Of a DNA stretch of 32,838 nucleotides, positions 20,624 through 30,834 are shown piece after piece. How positions within the stretch are numbered: position 1 is the first letter of the stretch; each line of letters opens with the position of its first letter. Made by a program: the position numbers and the translations under genes. The notes beneath the pieces are model-generated. The model was not told the DNA's origin. It did not search any database and was given only the letters and a program-made list of their open reading frames with translations. This DNA comes from Stentor coeruleus (taxonomy: Eukaryota > Ciliophora > Heterotrichea > Heterotrichida > Stentoridae), in NCBI GenBank assembly GCA_001970955.1, contig MPUH01000830.1, positions 1 to 32,838 on the forward strand, written 5' to 3'.

Positions 20624-21841
20624 CTAACTACTCTGCAACCTGCCTTCAAGCCATTGATTTTTTTGATACAACCCGTCTATTCCATATGTATAACCAAGTC
20701 CATGCTTTTTACCTATTTTCCACTCCCCTTCATACCTTCTTCCATCAGGGAATTTATGTATTCCATATCCATGCATAAGCCCATCTTGCCATTGCCCATA
20801 ATATTCCCTTCCATCTTCCCAAACATATCTTCCAACTCCATGAATCACATTGTTTTTCCACTCACCTTTATAACTTGTCTTATCTTCCCATATATATTCT
20901 CCTATACCTTCTTTTAAATTATCAACATATTGACCTATATATCGACTTCCATCAGCCCAAAGGTTTTTTCCCCATCCATTTTGCATATCATTTTTCCAGT
21001 ATCCTATATATTCATCGCCGTTTTCCCATATGTTTTTACCAAGACCACTTCTTTTTTCGTTGTCCCATTGACCAATGTAGATGTTAAGGTCGACTTTTTC
21101 TTCAATAAAATCTGAAGGAAGAGGGGATTTTGAAAATAATAACTCTAGGTCTATATTTGCTTTAGATATTTTTTTGTGGATACTTTGTAGGGCTTTGCTG
21201 ATTTTTTTCGTTAGGCTGTTGTGGCTGATACGTTTTGGCTTGGTCATGAGGGTTTTATGTGAAAGCCAAGCTATTTAGAAATTACCAAAACCATCTCTTT
21301 TGCCTAACACCACATCTTCTAAAATCGATCTGTTTTTTGAATTTGCATATGGGTTAATCCAATTCCCATCATAAGTTTCATTATCAAAATGAACAAAAGT
21401 CCCTTTGCCAAAAGGGAAACCAAATTTCCACTCACCTTTATAAAGACATCCATCAGGCCACCTGCATTCTCCTATTCCATGTCTAAAACCCCCAAACCAC
21501 TCTCCAGTATAAACACATCCTGTCTTATATTCATATGTCATGACTTGAACCATTTCTGGGATTTTCGCCGTTAAAGTTTCATAAACATCAACTTTTGGGA
21601 AATATTCACTTAATTCCGAATTTGTTTTGAGCTTTTTGTATTCTTTATAACTTAGATATCTTCGCCATAAAGATTGTATTGTGGTGATTTCCTTTTGGAG
21701 GTTTTGAGTTCCCTCTGTGCATTGGGTTTCACGAATATGTGAGTAAAGGGTTATCTGAATAGGGTTTACTGAGGACTTAAGATCGAAATCTTGTTTGATT
21801 TCTGCACCCTGGCAACACCTTGTACAGTTTAAATTGCCCAT
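20624..21841 (-). CDS. MORN-repeat protein with IQ motif and acylation signal, one 15-nt intron
   Basis: Two minus-strand frames join through a 15-base intron at 21285-21271. Exon 1 is 21841-21286, exon 2 is 21270-20624, giving 400 residues. The N-terminus MGNLNCTRCC suits N-myristoylation at G2 plus palmitoylation. An IQ-type calmodulin-binding motif (IQSLWRRYLSYKEY) lies at about 55-68. MORN repeats follow: two or three at about 111-165 and six with a strict 23-residue period starting near 250, 273, 296, 319, 342 and 365 (for example YKGEWKNNVIHGVGRYVWED). MORN repeats commonly bind membranes or scaffold cytoskeletal and ciliary proteins. With acyl anchor and IQ motif, a calcium-responsive cortical or basal-body scaffold is plausible, but that is inference. 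The start lies only 100 bases from the divergent kinesin-2 start. Confidence 0.88.
21271..21285 (-). other. 15-nt intron in the MORN gene
   Basis: Reads GTAATTTCTAAATAG on the minus strand. It interrupts a codon after its first base; retention would give an in-frame TAA inside the intron. Splicing restores one frame through both MORN blocks. Confidence 0.9.
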
Positions 21842-21941
21842 TAGTTATAAATTATCTTAAGGATTTTGAAATTTAAGTTTGTATGAAGGTTATTTAAAGT
21901 GCCTAACTTTCTAAAAAACTTTAATTATTCTATAAGAAATA
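21842..21941. promoter_or_regulatory. compact bidirectional promoter region, MORN gene and kinesin-2
   Basis: Only 100 bases separate the two divergent ATGs, so both 5' UTRs and core promoters must fit here. It is AT-rich; no specific factor site can be named from sequence alone. Confidence 0.6.
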
Positions 21942-24248
21942 ATGCCTACTGAGACTGTAAAAGTTGTGGTAAGAAGTCGGCCATTGAGTAACAAAGAAAC
22001 TGCCAGAGGTAACATAAGCATCCTGCAGTTCGACAAAGAAATCCATCAAATCGCAATCCAAGAACAAAAATCTGGACTTTATAAAACCTTTGCATATGAC
22101 AGTATTTACGATACCAACTCCTCACAACAAGAATTATACGATGAATCATGCTTTCCCCTAGTAGAAAGCATGCTCCAAGGATACAACGCAACAATTTTTG
22201 CATATGGGCAAACAGGCTGTGGTAAAACTTTTACAATGCTTGGTATTCCAAACGATATCCAATACCGAGGAATTATCCCTAATTCATTCGCACAAATTTT
22301 TGGGACTATTTCTGAAACCCAAAACAAGTTATACTTAGTAAAATGTTCTTATATTGAGATTTATAACGAAGAAGTTCGTGACTTGTTGCATTATGATCCA
22401 AAAATTAAGCTGGAACTTAAAGAAAATGCTGATAAAGGGATTTTTATTAAGAACTTAACCCAACAGATAGTGAAAAACACAAATGATATTGCTAGTGCAA
22501 TGGAAAGTGGCAACTCACATAGAATTGTTAAAGAAACTAACATGAATGAAACATCTTCTCGGTCACATGCGATATTTATTATATATGTTGAAACATCAGA
22601 AGAGACTCAAGGGAGAAGTATGATCAAAGCAGGAAAATTAAATCTGGTTGACTTGGCTGGGTCTGAGAGACAGAAAAAAACTGGAGCTGAAGGGGATAGA
22701 CTAAAGGAAGCTATTAAGATTAATCTTTCGTTGAGTGCTTTGGGAAATGTTATTAATGCCTTGGTGGAAAAAAGCAACCATGTTCCGTATAGAGACTCGA
22801 AACTGACACTTCTTTTACAAGATTCTTTAGGTGGCAATACAAAAACCCTCATGGTTGCAGTTGTTTCCCCAGCTGACTATAACTACGAAGAAACCCTAAG
22901 TACCTTACGTTATGCTAGCCGAGCAAAGCACATCCAAAACAAGCCAAAAGTAAATGAAGACCCAAAAGATGCACTTCTTCGCGAATATGTTAACGAAATA
23001 GAAAAACTAAAATCCCTCTTAGATGGTAAAAATCCACAAGTTATAGAACGCTATGTTGAAAAAGTTGTAAATATAGAAAAATCTATAGACGATGAAGAAG
23101 AAAAATTGCCTCTTTACATAATTAATACTTTCAAGAACCAACCAAAACTATTCAAAGAGTCAAGCACAATCCTAGCTGAAGATATCGAAGCCTTAGAAGA
23201 AAGTTCAGAACAAAAAATCAACCTGGACCGAATCAAAGAGATAGAAAAAAACCTAGCTTTTGGTGGAGAAGAAATTGACTTAGCAGAAAAAGAACGAGCT
23301 AAAGCGCAAAGGCAGTACCGCCGCAAGCTCAAAAAGCAGAAAAAACGTGAAAAAGATTTGATTGAAGAGAAGAAAAAAAAAGAAGAAGAAATTTTAAACA
23401 TAGAAAAAAAGTATCAAAACGCCCAAGAAGAACTTGAGGATTTAAGGAAAACAGTTAAAGACTTAAGAATGCAGTACAATACAACAATGTTAGAGATTAA
23501 AAACCTAAACCATGAGTTCGAAAATGAAAAGGAAAATTTATATGAAGACATACGTTTACAAACAGTAGAAAATGACTTTTTATTAGGGATGCTAGAAATA
23601 GCATTACCACCACAGGAACTGGAAAATATAAAAAAGAAGTCAACTTATGATGAGATTGAAAAGACTTNAGACTTAAGAATGCAGTACAATACAACAATGT
23701 TAGAGATTAAAAACCTAAACCATGAGTTCGAAAATGAAAAGGAAAATTTATATGAAGATATACGTTTACAAACAGTAGAAAATGACTTTTTATTAGGGAT
23801 GCTAGAAATAGCGTTACCACCACAGGAACTGGAAAATATAAAAAAGAAGTCAACTTATGATGAGATTGAAAAGACTTGGATTGTCCCTGAGTTTATTTTA
23901 GATAATAAACAGACATTGTTCCCTAAAATTGCTAATGAAGGTGGAAGGCCTATGAATATATTACCAAGTACAAAAGATAAAGGGAGGAAATCTAAGAAGA
24001 AATTGGCTTATGATGAATATTATACCGATCAGGCTGAGTATAAGAATTATGAACAGATTACTCCTAAGGAGGAAAATAGAGGATCAAATACTGAGAATGT
24101 TTTTAGGGAACATTTTCAGTTTATTGATAAGAAGAAAAAAGAAGCTACTGGAAGTCATAGTGAACTACCACCTGTGCATGATCATAATAAGAAATTCATT
24201 GCTGATGCATTTTCTTCGAAAAAAAGAAATGATGGGAAATTTAAATAA
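21942..24248 (+). CDS. kinesin-2 family motor (intraflagellar transport type)
   Basis: Starts at ATG 21942. The N-terminal motor domain (about 6-340) has the P-loop GQTGCGKT at 89-96, switch I SSRSH at 205-209 and switch II DLAGSE at 237-242. The neck [20 protein letters not shown] is typical of kinesin-2. A coiled-coil stalk and a basic tail follow. Kinesin-2 motors drive anterograde intraflagellar transport; I cannot say whether this is a KIF3A/B-like heterotrimeric subunit or a homodimeric OSM-3/KIF17 type. Bases 23459-23667 are repeated at 23669-23877 across an N, which duplicates 70 codons in frame. The real protein is therefore about 698 residues rather than 768. It shares a 100-base promoter with the MORN gene. 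Confidence 0.92.
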   Translation: MPTETVKVVVRSRPLSNKETARGNISILQFDKEIHQIAIQEQKSGLYKTFAYDSIYDTNSSQQELYDESCFPLVESMLQGYNATIFAYGQTGCGKTFTMLGIPNDIQYRGIIPNSFAQIFGTISETQNKLYLVKCSYIEIYNEEVRDLLHYDPKIKLELKENADKGIFIKNLTQQIVKNTNDIASAMESGNSHRIVKETNMNETSSRSHAIFIIYVETSEETQGRSMIKAGKLNLVDLAGSERQKKTGAEGDRLKEAIKINLSLSALGNVINALVEKSNHVPYRDSKLTLLLQDSLGGNTKTLMVAVVSPADYNYEETLSTLRYASRAKHIQNKPKVNEDPKDALLREYVNEIEKLKSLLDGKNPQVIERYVEKVVNIEKSIDDEEEKLPLYIINTFKNQPKLFKESSTILAEDIEALEESSEQKINLDRIKEIEKNLAFGGEEIDLAEKERAKAQRQYRRKLKKQKKREKDLIEEKKKKEEEILNIEKKYQNAQEELEDLRKTVKDLRMQYNTTMLEIKNLNHEFENEKENLYEDIRLQTVENDFLLGMLEIALPPQELENIKKKSTYDEIEKTXDLRMQYNTTMLEIKNLNHEFENEKENLYEDIRLQTVENDFLLGMLEIALPPQELENIKKKSTYDEIEKTWIVPEFILDNKQTLFPKIANEGGRPMNILPSTKDKGRKSKKKLAYDEYYTDQAEYKNYEQITPKEENRGSNTENVFREHFQFIDKKKKEATGSHSELPPVHDHNKKFIADAFSSKKRNDGKFK
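23459..23877 (+). repeat. unmerged 209-nt contig overlap around N at 23668, inside kinesin-2
   Basis: Two 209-base copies flank a single N. They differ at two positions (GAC/GAT and GCA/GCG), both synonymous. The copy plus N is 210 bases, so the frame stays open and the artefact could pass unnoticed as a tandem repeat in the stalk. Confidence 0.92.
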
Positions 24249-25219
24249 CACTTTTAGAGATACTGAGGAAATTAAAGTTTATTTTTTATTTATGTCTTAT
24301 TAGAATTTTTTTAATAGTTTTGCATTGGTTTACTATGTGAATGCATATGCTTATTGCTGTTATTAAGTAAATTAGATAATTTTTATTAAGACCCTAGTAA
24401 TGATCATTAAAAATATTACTTTTTTCTCTCTGATATTAAAGTTAGTGATGGGTTTATAGTTTTTTTTATTGGGTTTTAGGTTTTTTATTGTGGAGTTTGT
24501 GCTGAGTATAAGGATTTAGAATAAATAATTTTTGTTTTTTATATGTAATAGTTTATGTTTTTTATAATAAGATTTGGTATTTTAGTAATGAAATTTATGT
24601 CTTGGGTGAAATATTAGTTTTTTTTTTGGGTTAATGAATTTTGGTGATAAATTTAAATTGACATTTTATGGGCGTATATTTGATAGAGCATTTTTATGAT
24701 TGGCCACTTAAAATTCCAAAATTTTATTTCAAAAAAGTCTATCGATGATTAAATGGACTTAAATATTAAATCAAATAAACTAAATACCTTAAAAACTTAT
24801 AGATGATATTAACCCATTACAAGTTTAATATTTTCTTTAAAAGTCTTATAGCTAATATCTGATCAATCAATAATATTCATCAAATCCAAACAATTATTAG
24901 CCTAATCTCAATTATAATAATCTTCATACTAAAACTCTAATTTGAAGCAAAAAAAGGTTATTAAAATTCAAATTAAGCCTCATTTTAACCTAAAGTTTTA
25001 CATCTATATTCCCAACCTTCAAACCTCAAATTCTAATCTTTTAAAACAATATTCTGTTCCTAAACCAAACCCTTTCCATTTCCTAATCTTCATCACAAAC
25101 TCCTATAATCCTTCTTAAAATATCCCATAACTTCCAAACCTAAAATATTCCCATCTATTTCTGTTCAAGTCTTAAATCTAAACCTATTCTACTATCCAAC
25201 TTTGTAAATCTATTATAAA
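24249..25219. other. long spacer with strand-skew switch
   Basis: About 970 bases between two plus-strand genes. The part up to about 24690 is T-rich with G well above C. From about 24700 to 25219 it is rich in A and C with very little G, a strong example of the promoter-side pattern. No gene, RNA or repeat was recognised. Confidence 0.55.
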
Positions 25220-26354
25220 ATGCTTCTTCAGTACAAAAACAAGACTTACCAACTAGACAGTTCTCCACCATCCTTGCCTTTCTTACTACGAAAAGTTGAG
25301 ACGATCTTCAAAATCTCAAACCCTGTGATATTAATAAAACAAAGTAGAGGACTAGTTAAAATAAACTCATCATCTCAGTTCGAAATGGTCAATTGGGGTA
25401 AAGTGCATGAAATTTATATCAAAGATATCATAGACTCGCTTGAAGATCCATCAAATAACCTAAGTGTTAATAAACTTGACAGCATCGAAACGTGTACTTC
25501 ACATGAAAAAACTGATTCAGAAGCCGAGTCTACTTCAATGGTTTCAGCTAGCTGTGGGCAGACCTTAGATTGTATATCTGAATCTATGGAAACTGATGAA
25601 ATTACTTATGCGAATATAGCGGTAGGACCAAATATCAAAGAATTCGCTGATTTTTCATGCCAATATGATGCTCCATTGGTCATTGAACTTAAAGAAATGG
25701 AAGAGGCTATAAGACGTGAAGCTTTTCAGTTTAAACAGAAATTATTCTCACAAATCGGCATGGTTCATANGCAGACCTTAGATTGTATATCTGAATCTAT
25801 GGAAACTGATGAAATTACTTATGCGAATATAGCAGTAGGACCAAATATCAAAGAATTCGCTGATTTTTCATGCCAATATGATGCTCCATTGGTCATTGAA
25901 CTTAAAGAAATGGAAGAAGCTATAAGACGTGAAGCTTTTCAGTTTAAACAGAAATTATTCTCACAAATCGGCATGGTTCATAAAGATATTAAATGCAATC
26001 ATTGTAATGTTCCTTCAATTATTGGAATTCGATATGAATGTTTGACTTGTAAAATANAAAGATATTAAATGCAATCATTGTAATGTTCCTTCAATTATTG
26101 GAATTCGATATGAATGTTTGACTTGTAAAATATCATTGTGTGATAGATGTGAAGAAGATGTTAGACATAAACATGATATGATAAAACATAAGTACAAAAA
26201 AAATATGATAGGGGAAAGTGAAACTAGGGATATGGTTATAAAGAAAGTTATGGATTTAGGGTTTGGGGATTATGGAATGGTGGCAGAGATAGCAAAGAAT
26301 AAGGATTATAATTTGAACAAGATTGTTGAGGCATTGTTGTTTGCAAGTGGATGA
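25220..26354 (+). CDS. p62/NBR1-like PB1-ZZ-UBA protein (split by two assembly joints)
   Basis: With both duplicated blocks collapsed the gene is 846 bases and encodes 281 residues, ATG 25220 to TGA 26354. Residues 1-70 look like a divergent PB1 domain. A ZZ zinc finger lies at about 188-225 (C188, C191, C203, C206, C211, C214, H220, H222). A C-terminal UBA-like domain at about 241-279 carries an LGF in place of the usual MGF/Y. Acidic residues followed by Y130-A-N-I133 (TDEITYANI) fit an LC3/Atg8-interacting motif. PB1, ZZ, LIR and UBA in this order is the plan of p62/SQSTM1 and NBR1, receptors that deliver ubiquitinated cargo to autophagosomes. Apart from its short length nothing argues against that role. 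The 76-base joint at 26057 breaks the frame artificially. Confidence 0.82.
25558..25982 (+). repeat. unmerged 212-nt contig overlap around N at 25770
   Basis: Bases 25558-25769 and 25771-25982 are the same apart from two synonymous third-position changes (GCG/GCA, GAG/GAA). Copy plus N is 213 bases, in frame. Confidence 0.92.
25982..26132 (+). repeat. unmerged 75-nt contig overlap around N at 26057
   Basis: Bases 25982-26056 and 26058-26132 are identical. Copy plus N is 76 bases, which shifts the frame and falsely ends the p62-like reading frame shortly after, within the zinc finger. Confidence 0.92.
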
Positions 26355-26662
26355 ATTCTTGGAATACAAATAATTAATATTTATTATGATAAGAATTTAG
26401 TGAGGTTTTAGAGGCTATAATATGGGTGATAATTTTAAATTTTATAGAGAAGTTTACGTTAGGAAGAATTTTATAGAGTAAAGGTAAAAATATAAGATAA
26501 TATATAGACAATATTATATTTCCATATTAAAAAATATGTATCTTCCTCTACAAAAAATAAAAAATTTCTGTTTCTTTTTAAAATCTACAAACTCCATTAT
26601 TATATCCTAATCCTCTAGAAGCTCCTACAACCCATTTAGAATTGCAACTATAATTAAATATC
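26355..26662. other. convergent spacer
   Basis: 308 bases between the p62-like and FHA stop codons. AT-rich; no RNA gene or other element was seen. Confidence 0.5.
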
Positions 26663-27541
26663 TTAAGCTTCTCCATCTAATTGGATCTTCATATAAATTA
26701 CTTTAAAAAGTGTTTCCGCAGCTTTGAATACCATCTGGTCAGATATCTCAACAAATTCTTCTCCATATAGCCACGTTCCATTAGTACTAGGCTTATATCC
26801 ATCCCCATCTTGTATATACCAAGCATTATCAAATCCAATAAAACAATGATATCTTGACATACTCGAATCATCAAATCTTATACTACAATCCGCCATTCTG
26901 CCAATATTAATCGGGCAATCATTTATAGTAAAAGTACTATTTAGTCCTTACAATTTCTGATCAACCTTAGGCCCATCAATGAACTTTAGGTTTATTTTTG
27001 ACCCTTCATTAAAATCAATCGAAACAATCATATGCGAGTCTCCAAAGCTTATAATATTATTAGACTTCAAATGTAAATGGCTTTCTATTCTTATAAACGT
27101 CCCCATACCTTCACCCAAATCTCTTATGGCGAATTTATTTTTGAACTTTTTGTCGTACTGAATCATGAAGTGCCTTTTACCAACACCTTTTTCTTTTTCT
27201 GATAAGATAATGTCGTTTATTATAGGGTCGCATCCACCATAAATGCACCCATCATTGATTCTTTGTGTTTTGCCTTTGATTCCTGAGGAAGTCATGATAT
27301 ATTCTTTTCCAACTTCCAGTTCTTGTGAGTCAATTATGATTATTTTTAGCTTTTGATGCTCTTTTATGTTTTTGCTTGAAAGTTTTTTTTCTTGTAAAGA
27401 TTGTCCTTCGTTTTGATTTGTTATGTCGTTTTGGTTGTGGATTTTATCTTCATGAGGATGACTGTCTGCTCTTGATCCGGACTCTGATACAAAACAGCAC
27501 TATATGGGAAATACTGTACAGAATCTTTTTAAGCTTAGCAT
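26663..27541 (-). CDS. double FHA-domain protein, two 15-nt introns
   Basis: Three exons on the minus strand: 27541-27515 (nine codons), 27499-26952 and 26936-26663, giving 282 residues. Residues 10-65 are polar and probably disordered. FHA domain 1 covers about 65-185 (KIIIIDSQELEVGKEY starts the first strands; GKRH and GMGTFI in the loops), with degenerate phosphothreonine-binding residues. FHA domain 2 (about 193-280) has the canonical set: G204-R205, S219-R220 and H222, then STNGTWL. FHA domains bind phosphothreonine, so domain 2 should be a working reader of kinase output; domain 1 may be structural. The first exon encodes MLSLKRFCT and is too short to be found as a separate frame; an upstream in-frame TAA confirms this start. 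There is no catalytic domain, so an adaptor role is inferred. The gene diverges from the TWD40-2 gene. Confidence 0.87.
26937..26951 (-). other. 15-nt intron 2 of the FHA gene
   Basis: Reads GTAAGGACTAAATAG on the minus strand, after the second base of a codon; retention gives TAA at once. Splicing completes the first strand of FHA domain 2. Confidence 0.9.
27500..27514 (-). other. 15-nt intron 1 of the FHA gene
   Basis: Reads GTATTTCCCATATAG on the minus strand, between codons; retention ends in an in-frame TAG. It separates a nine-codon first exon from the rest. Confidence 0.85.
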
Positions 27542-28236
27542 GTTAAAATAATTGTTAATGGGGTTTTATTATAAAATTAGAAACTTTTGAGCTTTTTTCG
27601 GATTTTTTTTTTTGGAAGGAAAAGCATCGGTGTTGGATGAAAGGTTTGGATATTTAGGGGGGAGATGCTTTTGAAGAATGATTTTTTTTGTAAGGAAGTT
27701 TGTGATTTGGGTATGGATTTTTAGGAAGTTTATAGGTCAAGATTGGATTTTAGTTTATTTGTTGGCTTTTGTAGTAGTTGTTTTATATAGAAATTCTTTG
27801 ATTTTATTATTTTTAAATGAGGATAATTAAAAAGATTAGAGAAATCTTTGTTGGGCAGCATGTTTAAAACTTAGAAACTTTTTAATATTGTTAATGATAT
27901 TAGTGAGATATAAGTATTTGGATCTTAGTCTTCACACCCTAACACCTGATCTTTCGCATTCAAGAAACAACAACCCACATTCTTCTATACAAATTTCACC
28001 TAAATCATAGCATACCTAAAATATTACCAAATCTACATTTTCCTTTGATACTTTCCTATTTTTTCTTACATAAACATATACTATTCTGATTTACCATAAA
28101 AACTTCATACCCAAGTAAAATTCTCACATTCTAGCAAACCCATAAACTCTTCAATCAATAATCAACCGATCTATAAAAATTCTCACTTCCTATCTTCCAC
28201 AATATATAAATAACCCAATGTAAAATCTTCATTTAT
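27542..28236. promoter_or_regulatory. divergent promoter region with abrupt strand-skew inversion
   Basis: 695 bases between the FHA and TWD40-2 start codons. By hand count, 27601-27720 has about 38 G and 3 C on the plus strand, whereas 27961-28080 has about 3 G and 29 C. The switch falls near 27900-27930. No reading frame or RNA was recognised. Confidence 0.6.
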
Positions 28237-30810
28237 ATGCAAAACTTTTCTTATCATTCCTATACCGATTCTTACAAAACTAATCCTATGAAATCCATAA
28301 ATATGAAAATCTCAAAAATAGACGTCAGTCTAGGTTTCTTCATGCCAGCCAGCTACAAAATTATCGACAGTGAATGCCATCCAGTAAACCCCTGGGTCGC
28401 AGTTCTCGAAGATGACCGTAACGCTTATCTCTGGGACTACTCTCTAAAATCTGTTCTTTTATCCCTCTCACCAAAAGATCTTGATGAAAAGGACGCAGGG
28501 GGTATTCTAAAAAATGTACGTTTTTTAGACCCACACATCTTACGTTGGAAGTGGTTAAAAAGCCAAGACCTGACAATTGAAGCATTTCAAGGCAAAGGTA
28601 AAAAGAAATACTGGATGATAGTTGTCATGGAATACAAAATCCTCTTTGTCGACTACCGGACAAGTGAAAAAAAAACCCTCCACCAAAGTGCATTTGAAAA
28701 CAAGTGCATAAGTTGTATAGAATTTATAGATTCCAGTTATTTAGCTGTAGGGTTTACTGATGGGAGTATTAGACTTTTCGATATAGAAGATTGGGAAATG
28801 GTTAAAATCTTCCCTAGAGGTACACATACAAAAGCTATAACCCATCTAATAAGTTATTCAAAAAACCTTAGCCAAAGAAGTTTATTAATAAGCGCAGGAT
28901 CAGATGGAGTTATCGCTGTATGGAATGTTGATACTTGTACTCATATCCCAGCTTTTCTTATCCCTTCAGGTTCAGATTCAGCTCACTCTAGAACTATAAA
29001 CACCATATCTTTGAATTTAGACCTTGCTCAATTATGTTGTGTAGGTAGTGATAAAGTAGTGTCAATATGGAATATAACAAATTCTACATTAGTCCATAAA
29101 TATAAAAATTTAAAAGACCCTCAGAGAAAAAAAATCCTTGGTGGGTGTTTTTTTAGTCATCCAGTACTTACCCCAACTACTGCAATTTTACATTCTGGGA
29201 CTTCGAGTGTTTGGTACTTTGAAACTTTGATGTACTCATATCCTAAAGAATCTCAATGTTTATCTTTATTAACAGAAATTCCTGGGATTAAAATTCTAAC
29301 AGTTAAAGTCCACCCATTACAGCCTTATTTGATTTTTGTAACATGTGAAGAAGGGGTGTATACTGTGTATTATGAGCGGGCTTTAAATTTACCTTTTGCA
29401 TTTTCTCAGTTGTTTACATCACAAATCAAACCTAGTCAATGTTTAGGAGAAAGTCATTTTCTATATTATTATCAACAAGAATCATTATATAGTCTTATTT
29501 TCGGAATACAAGGACAAGTTATAACACAGTCTTGTCAATTAGCTACTAGAGCTATGGGTAGTAAAATCCAAATGAAAATATCTCCAACTGGAAGATACTT
29601 ATCTGTATTATCAGCGGCAACTGGGCTTTTTGATATATATTCTGTTGATATTAACCCTACAAAAACTCCTGATAGGATTAAATCTGGATATAGCACACAT
29701 TTAGTTTGGGCTGTAGCTAGTGATAGATTTGCTTGTATTTGTCCTTTAAATGAAGATGATACTACTGGATCATTTGCTAGTATTGTATGTAAAATATTAC
29801 TATGTGTTTATGAAATCAATAATGGAAAAGTTTGTTTGATTTTTAGAGGAGATGGAATGCCACAACCACAAGCATTATTTGGGGGTAATGCTTTAGCGGT
29901 ATCACAACAGAATGAAGGAAGTACTGTTTTTCTTAGTTGGGAAAGTTTGATGCCGATATCAAAAGCTATACCTAGACCTATAGATATTTATTGGAGTGAA
30001 AATTGTTGTGTACTGTCGTATAAGAATGATTTTTATGTTTATGTTTATAAAGAGACGTTGAGGTTTATGTTTAAAATCAATCATAGTATTAGAACAGCAA
30101 TTTGGAGCTTTTCCGTGTTTTTTTATTCGACTGATAAGGATATATACTGGTTAATGCCTTGTCTTAAAAATCCTTATCTCATCGCATCACATTTCACCGA
30201 AAACTCTTTCGACAATGAATTCAACATAAAAGAAGATAAAGTTAACGAAAAAGTGTCTCGCAAGCCTCAAGAGTATTGTAGCTTGGTAGGGATATTCCAA
30301 GGCCAGCTACTTGTAATATCCTCTTCTTTCAAAATGATGAGTATTCCAATAAAATCAGTATTTCTACGTTTCTGTATGCTGGTATCAAGTGGTATCGTCG
30401 CTGAAGCTATGCCTCTAACTGCTAAAATGCAAGACAATCTCCACCCTTTAGCAGCCAAAGTCCTTGAATTCGTAGGTTTTCCTAATGAATCTTTAGAAAT
30501 CACAGGACTTCCTTATTATAACCTAGTTAAAATCGCAGCAAGAAACCAAATCCCAATAGCTATAGTAAAAAACATATAGAAACCAGAAATTCTTGACTAC
30601 AAAAACAAAATAAGGAAACTAGTCCAAAACAATAAAGACAATATGGACTTTTTAATGAGTCTTTATATGATTTTATATAATGGAGGTTTATATGATCTAG
30701 CTTTACTTGTAGCGATTACAGTTAAAAGTGAAGAACTTATTAGTAAAACTATATGTGGCTCAGATATGAAAGGACGATATGAATTCCGTCAGAAAAAACT
30801 TGGGTTATAA
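28237..30810 (+). CDS. TWD40-2: TSET/TPLATE-complex beta-propeller subunit, TWD40-2/TTRAY type, one 15-nt intron
   Basis: Exon 1 is 28237-30564 and exon 2 is 30580-30810, giving 852 residues. From memory, it follows plant TWD40-2 along its length. Examples are HPVNPWVAVLEDD (plant HPTHPWIVTADAS), the VHPLQPYLI segment (plant VAHPLQPHLV), SPTGRYLSVLSA (plant SSSGKYLAIVWP), ASDRFA (plant CRDRFA) and LSWESLMPIS (plant YSWETFQPVG). WD repeats fill about 30-480 and a second propeller-like part about 480-700. The helical region after about 715 (start of an alpha-solenoid) is cut short compared with plant proteins of about 1,370 residues. TSET is an ancient adaptor complex related to AP and COPI coats that acts in endocytosis at the plasma membrane. 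The start could instead be Met18 or Met23. It ends 24 bases before the stop of the convergent small gene. Confidence 0.8.
30565..30579 (+). other. 15-nt intron in the TWD40-2 gene
   Basis: Reads GTAAAAAACATATAG, between codons; retention ends in an in-frame TAG. Beyond it 76 further codons stay open up to TAA 30808-30810. Confidence 0.9.
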
Positions 30811-30834
30811 TTGGGAATTGTAGATTTAGGTTAA

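Noticed and set aside
23459..23877. Tandem repeat in the kinesin-2 stalk
   Set aside because: The copies are separated by an N and differ only by two silent changes, as expected for an unmerged overlap. No kinesin-2 repeat of this kind is known to me.
24010..24303. 97-residue plus-strand frame overlapping the end of kinesin-2
   Set aside because: It is a frame-shifted reading of the kinesin tail, rich in Arg, Ile and Met as shadows are.
28715..28729. GTATAGAATTTATAG inside the TWD40-2 gene, 15 bases with GTA and TAG ends
   Set aside because: It has T, not A, at position 10, and the residues it encodes (Cys-Ile-Glu-Phe-Ile) match the conserved propeller segment of plant TWD40-2. It is coding.
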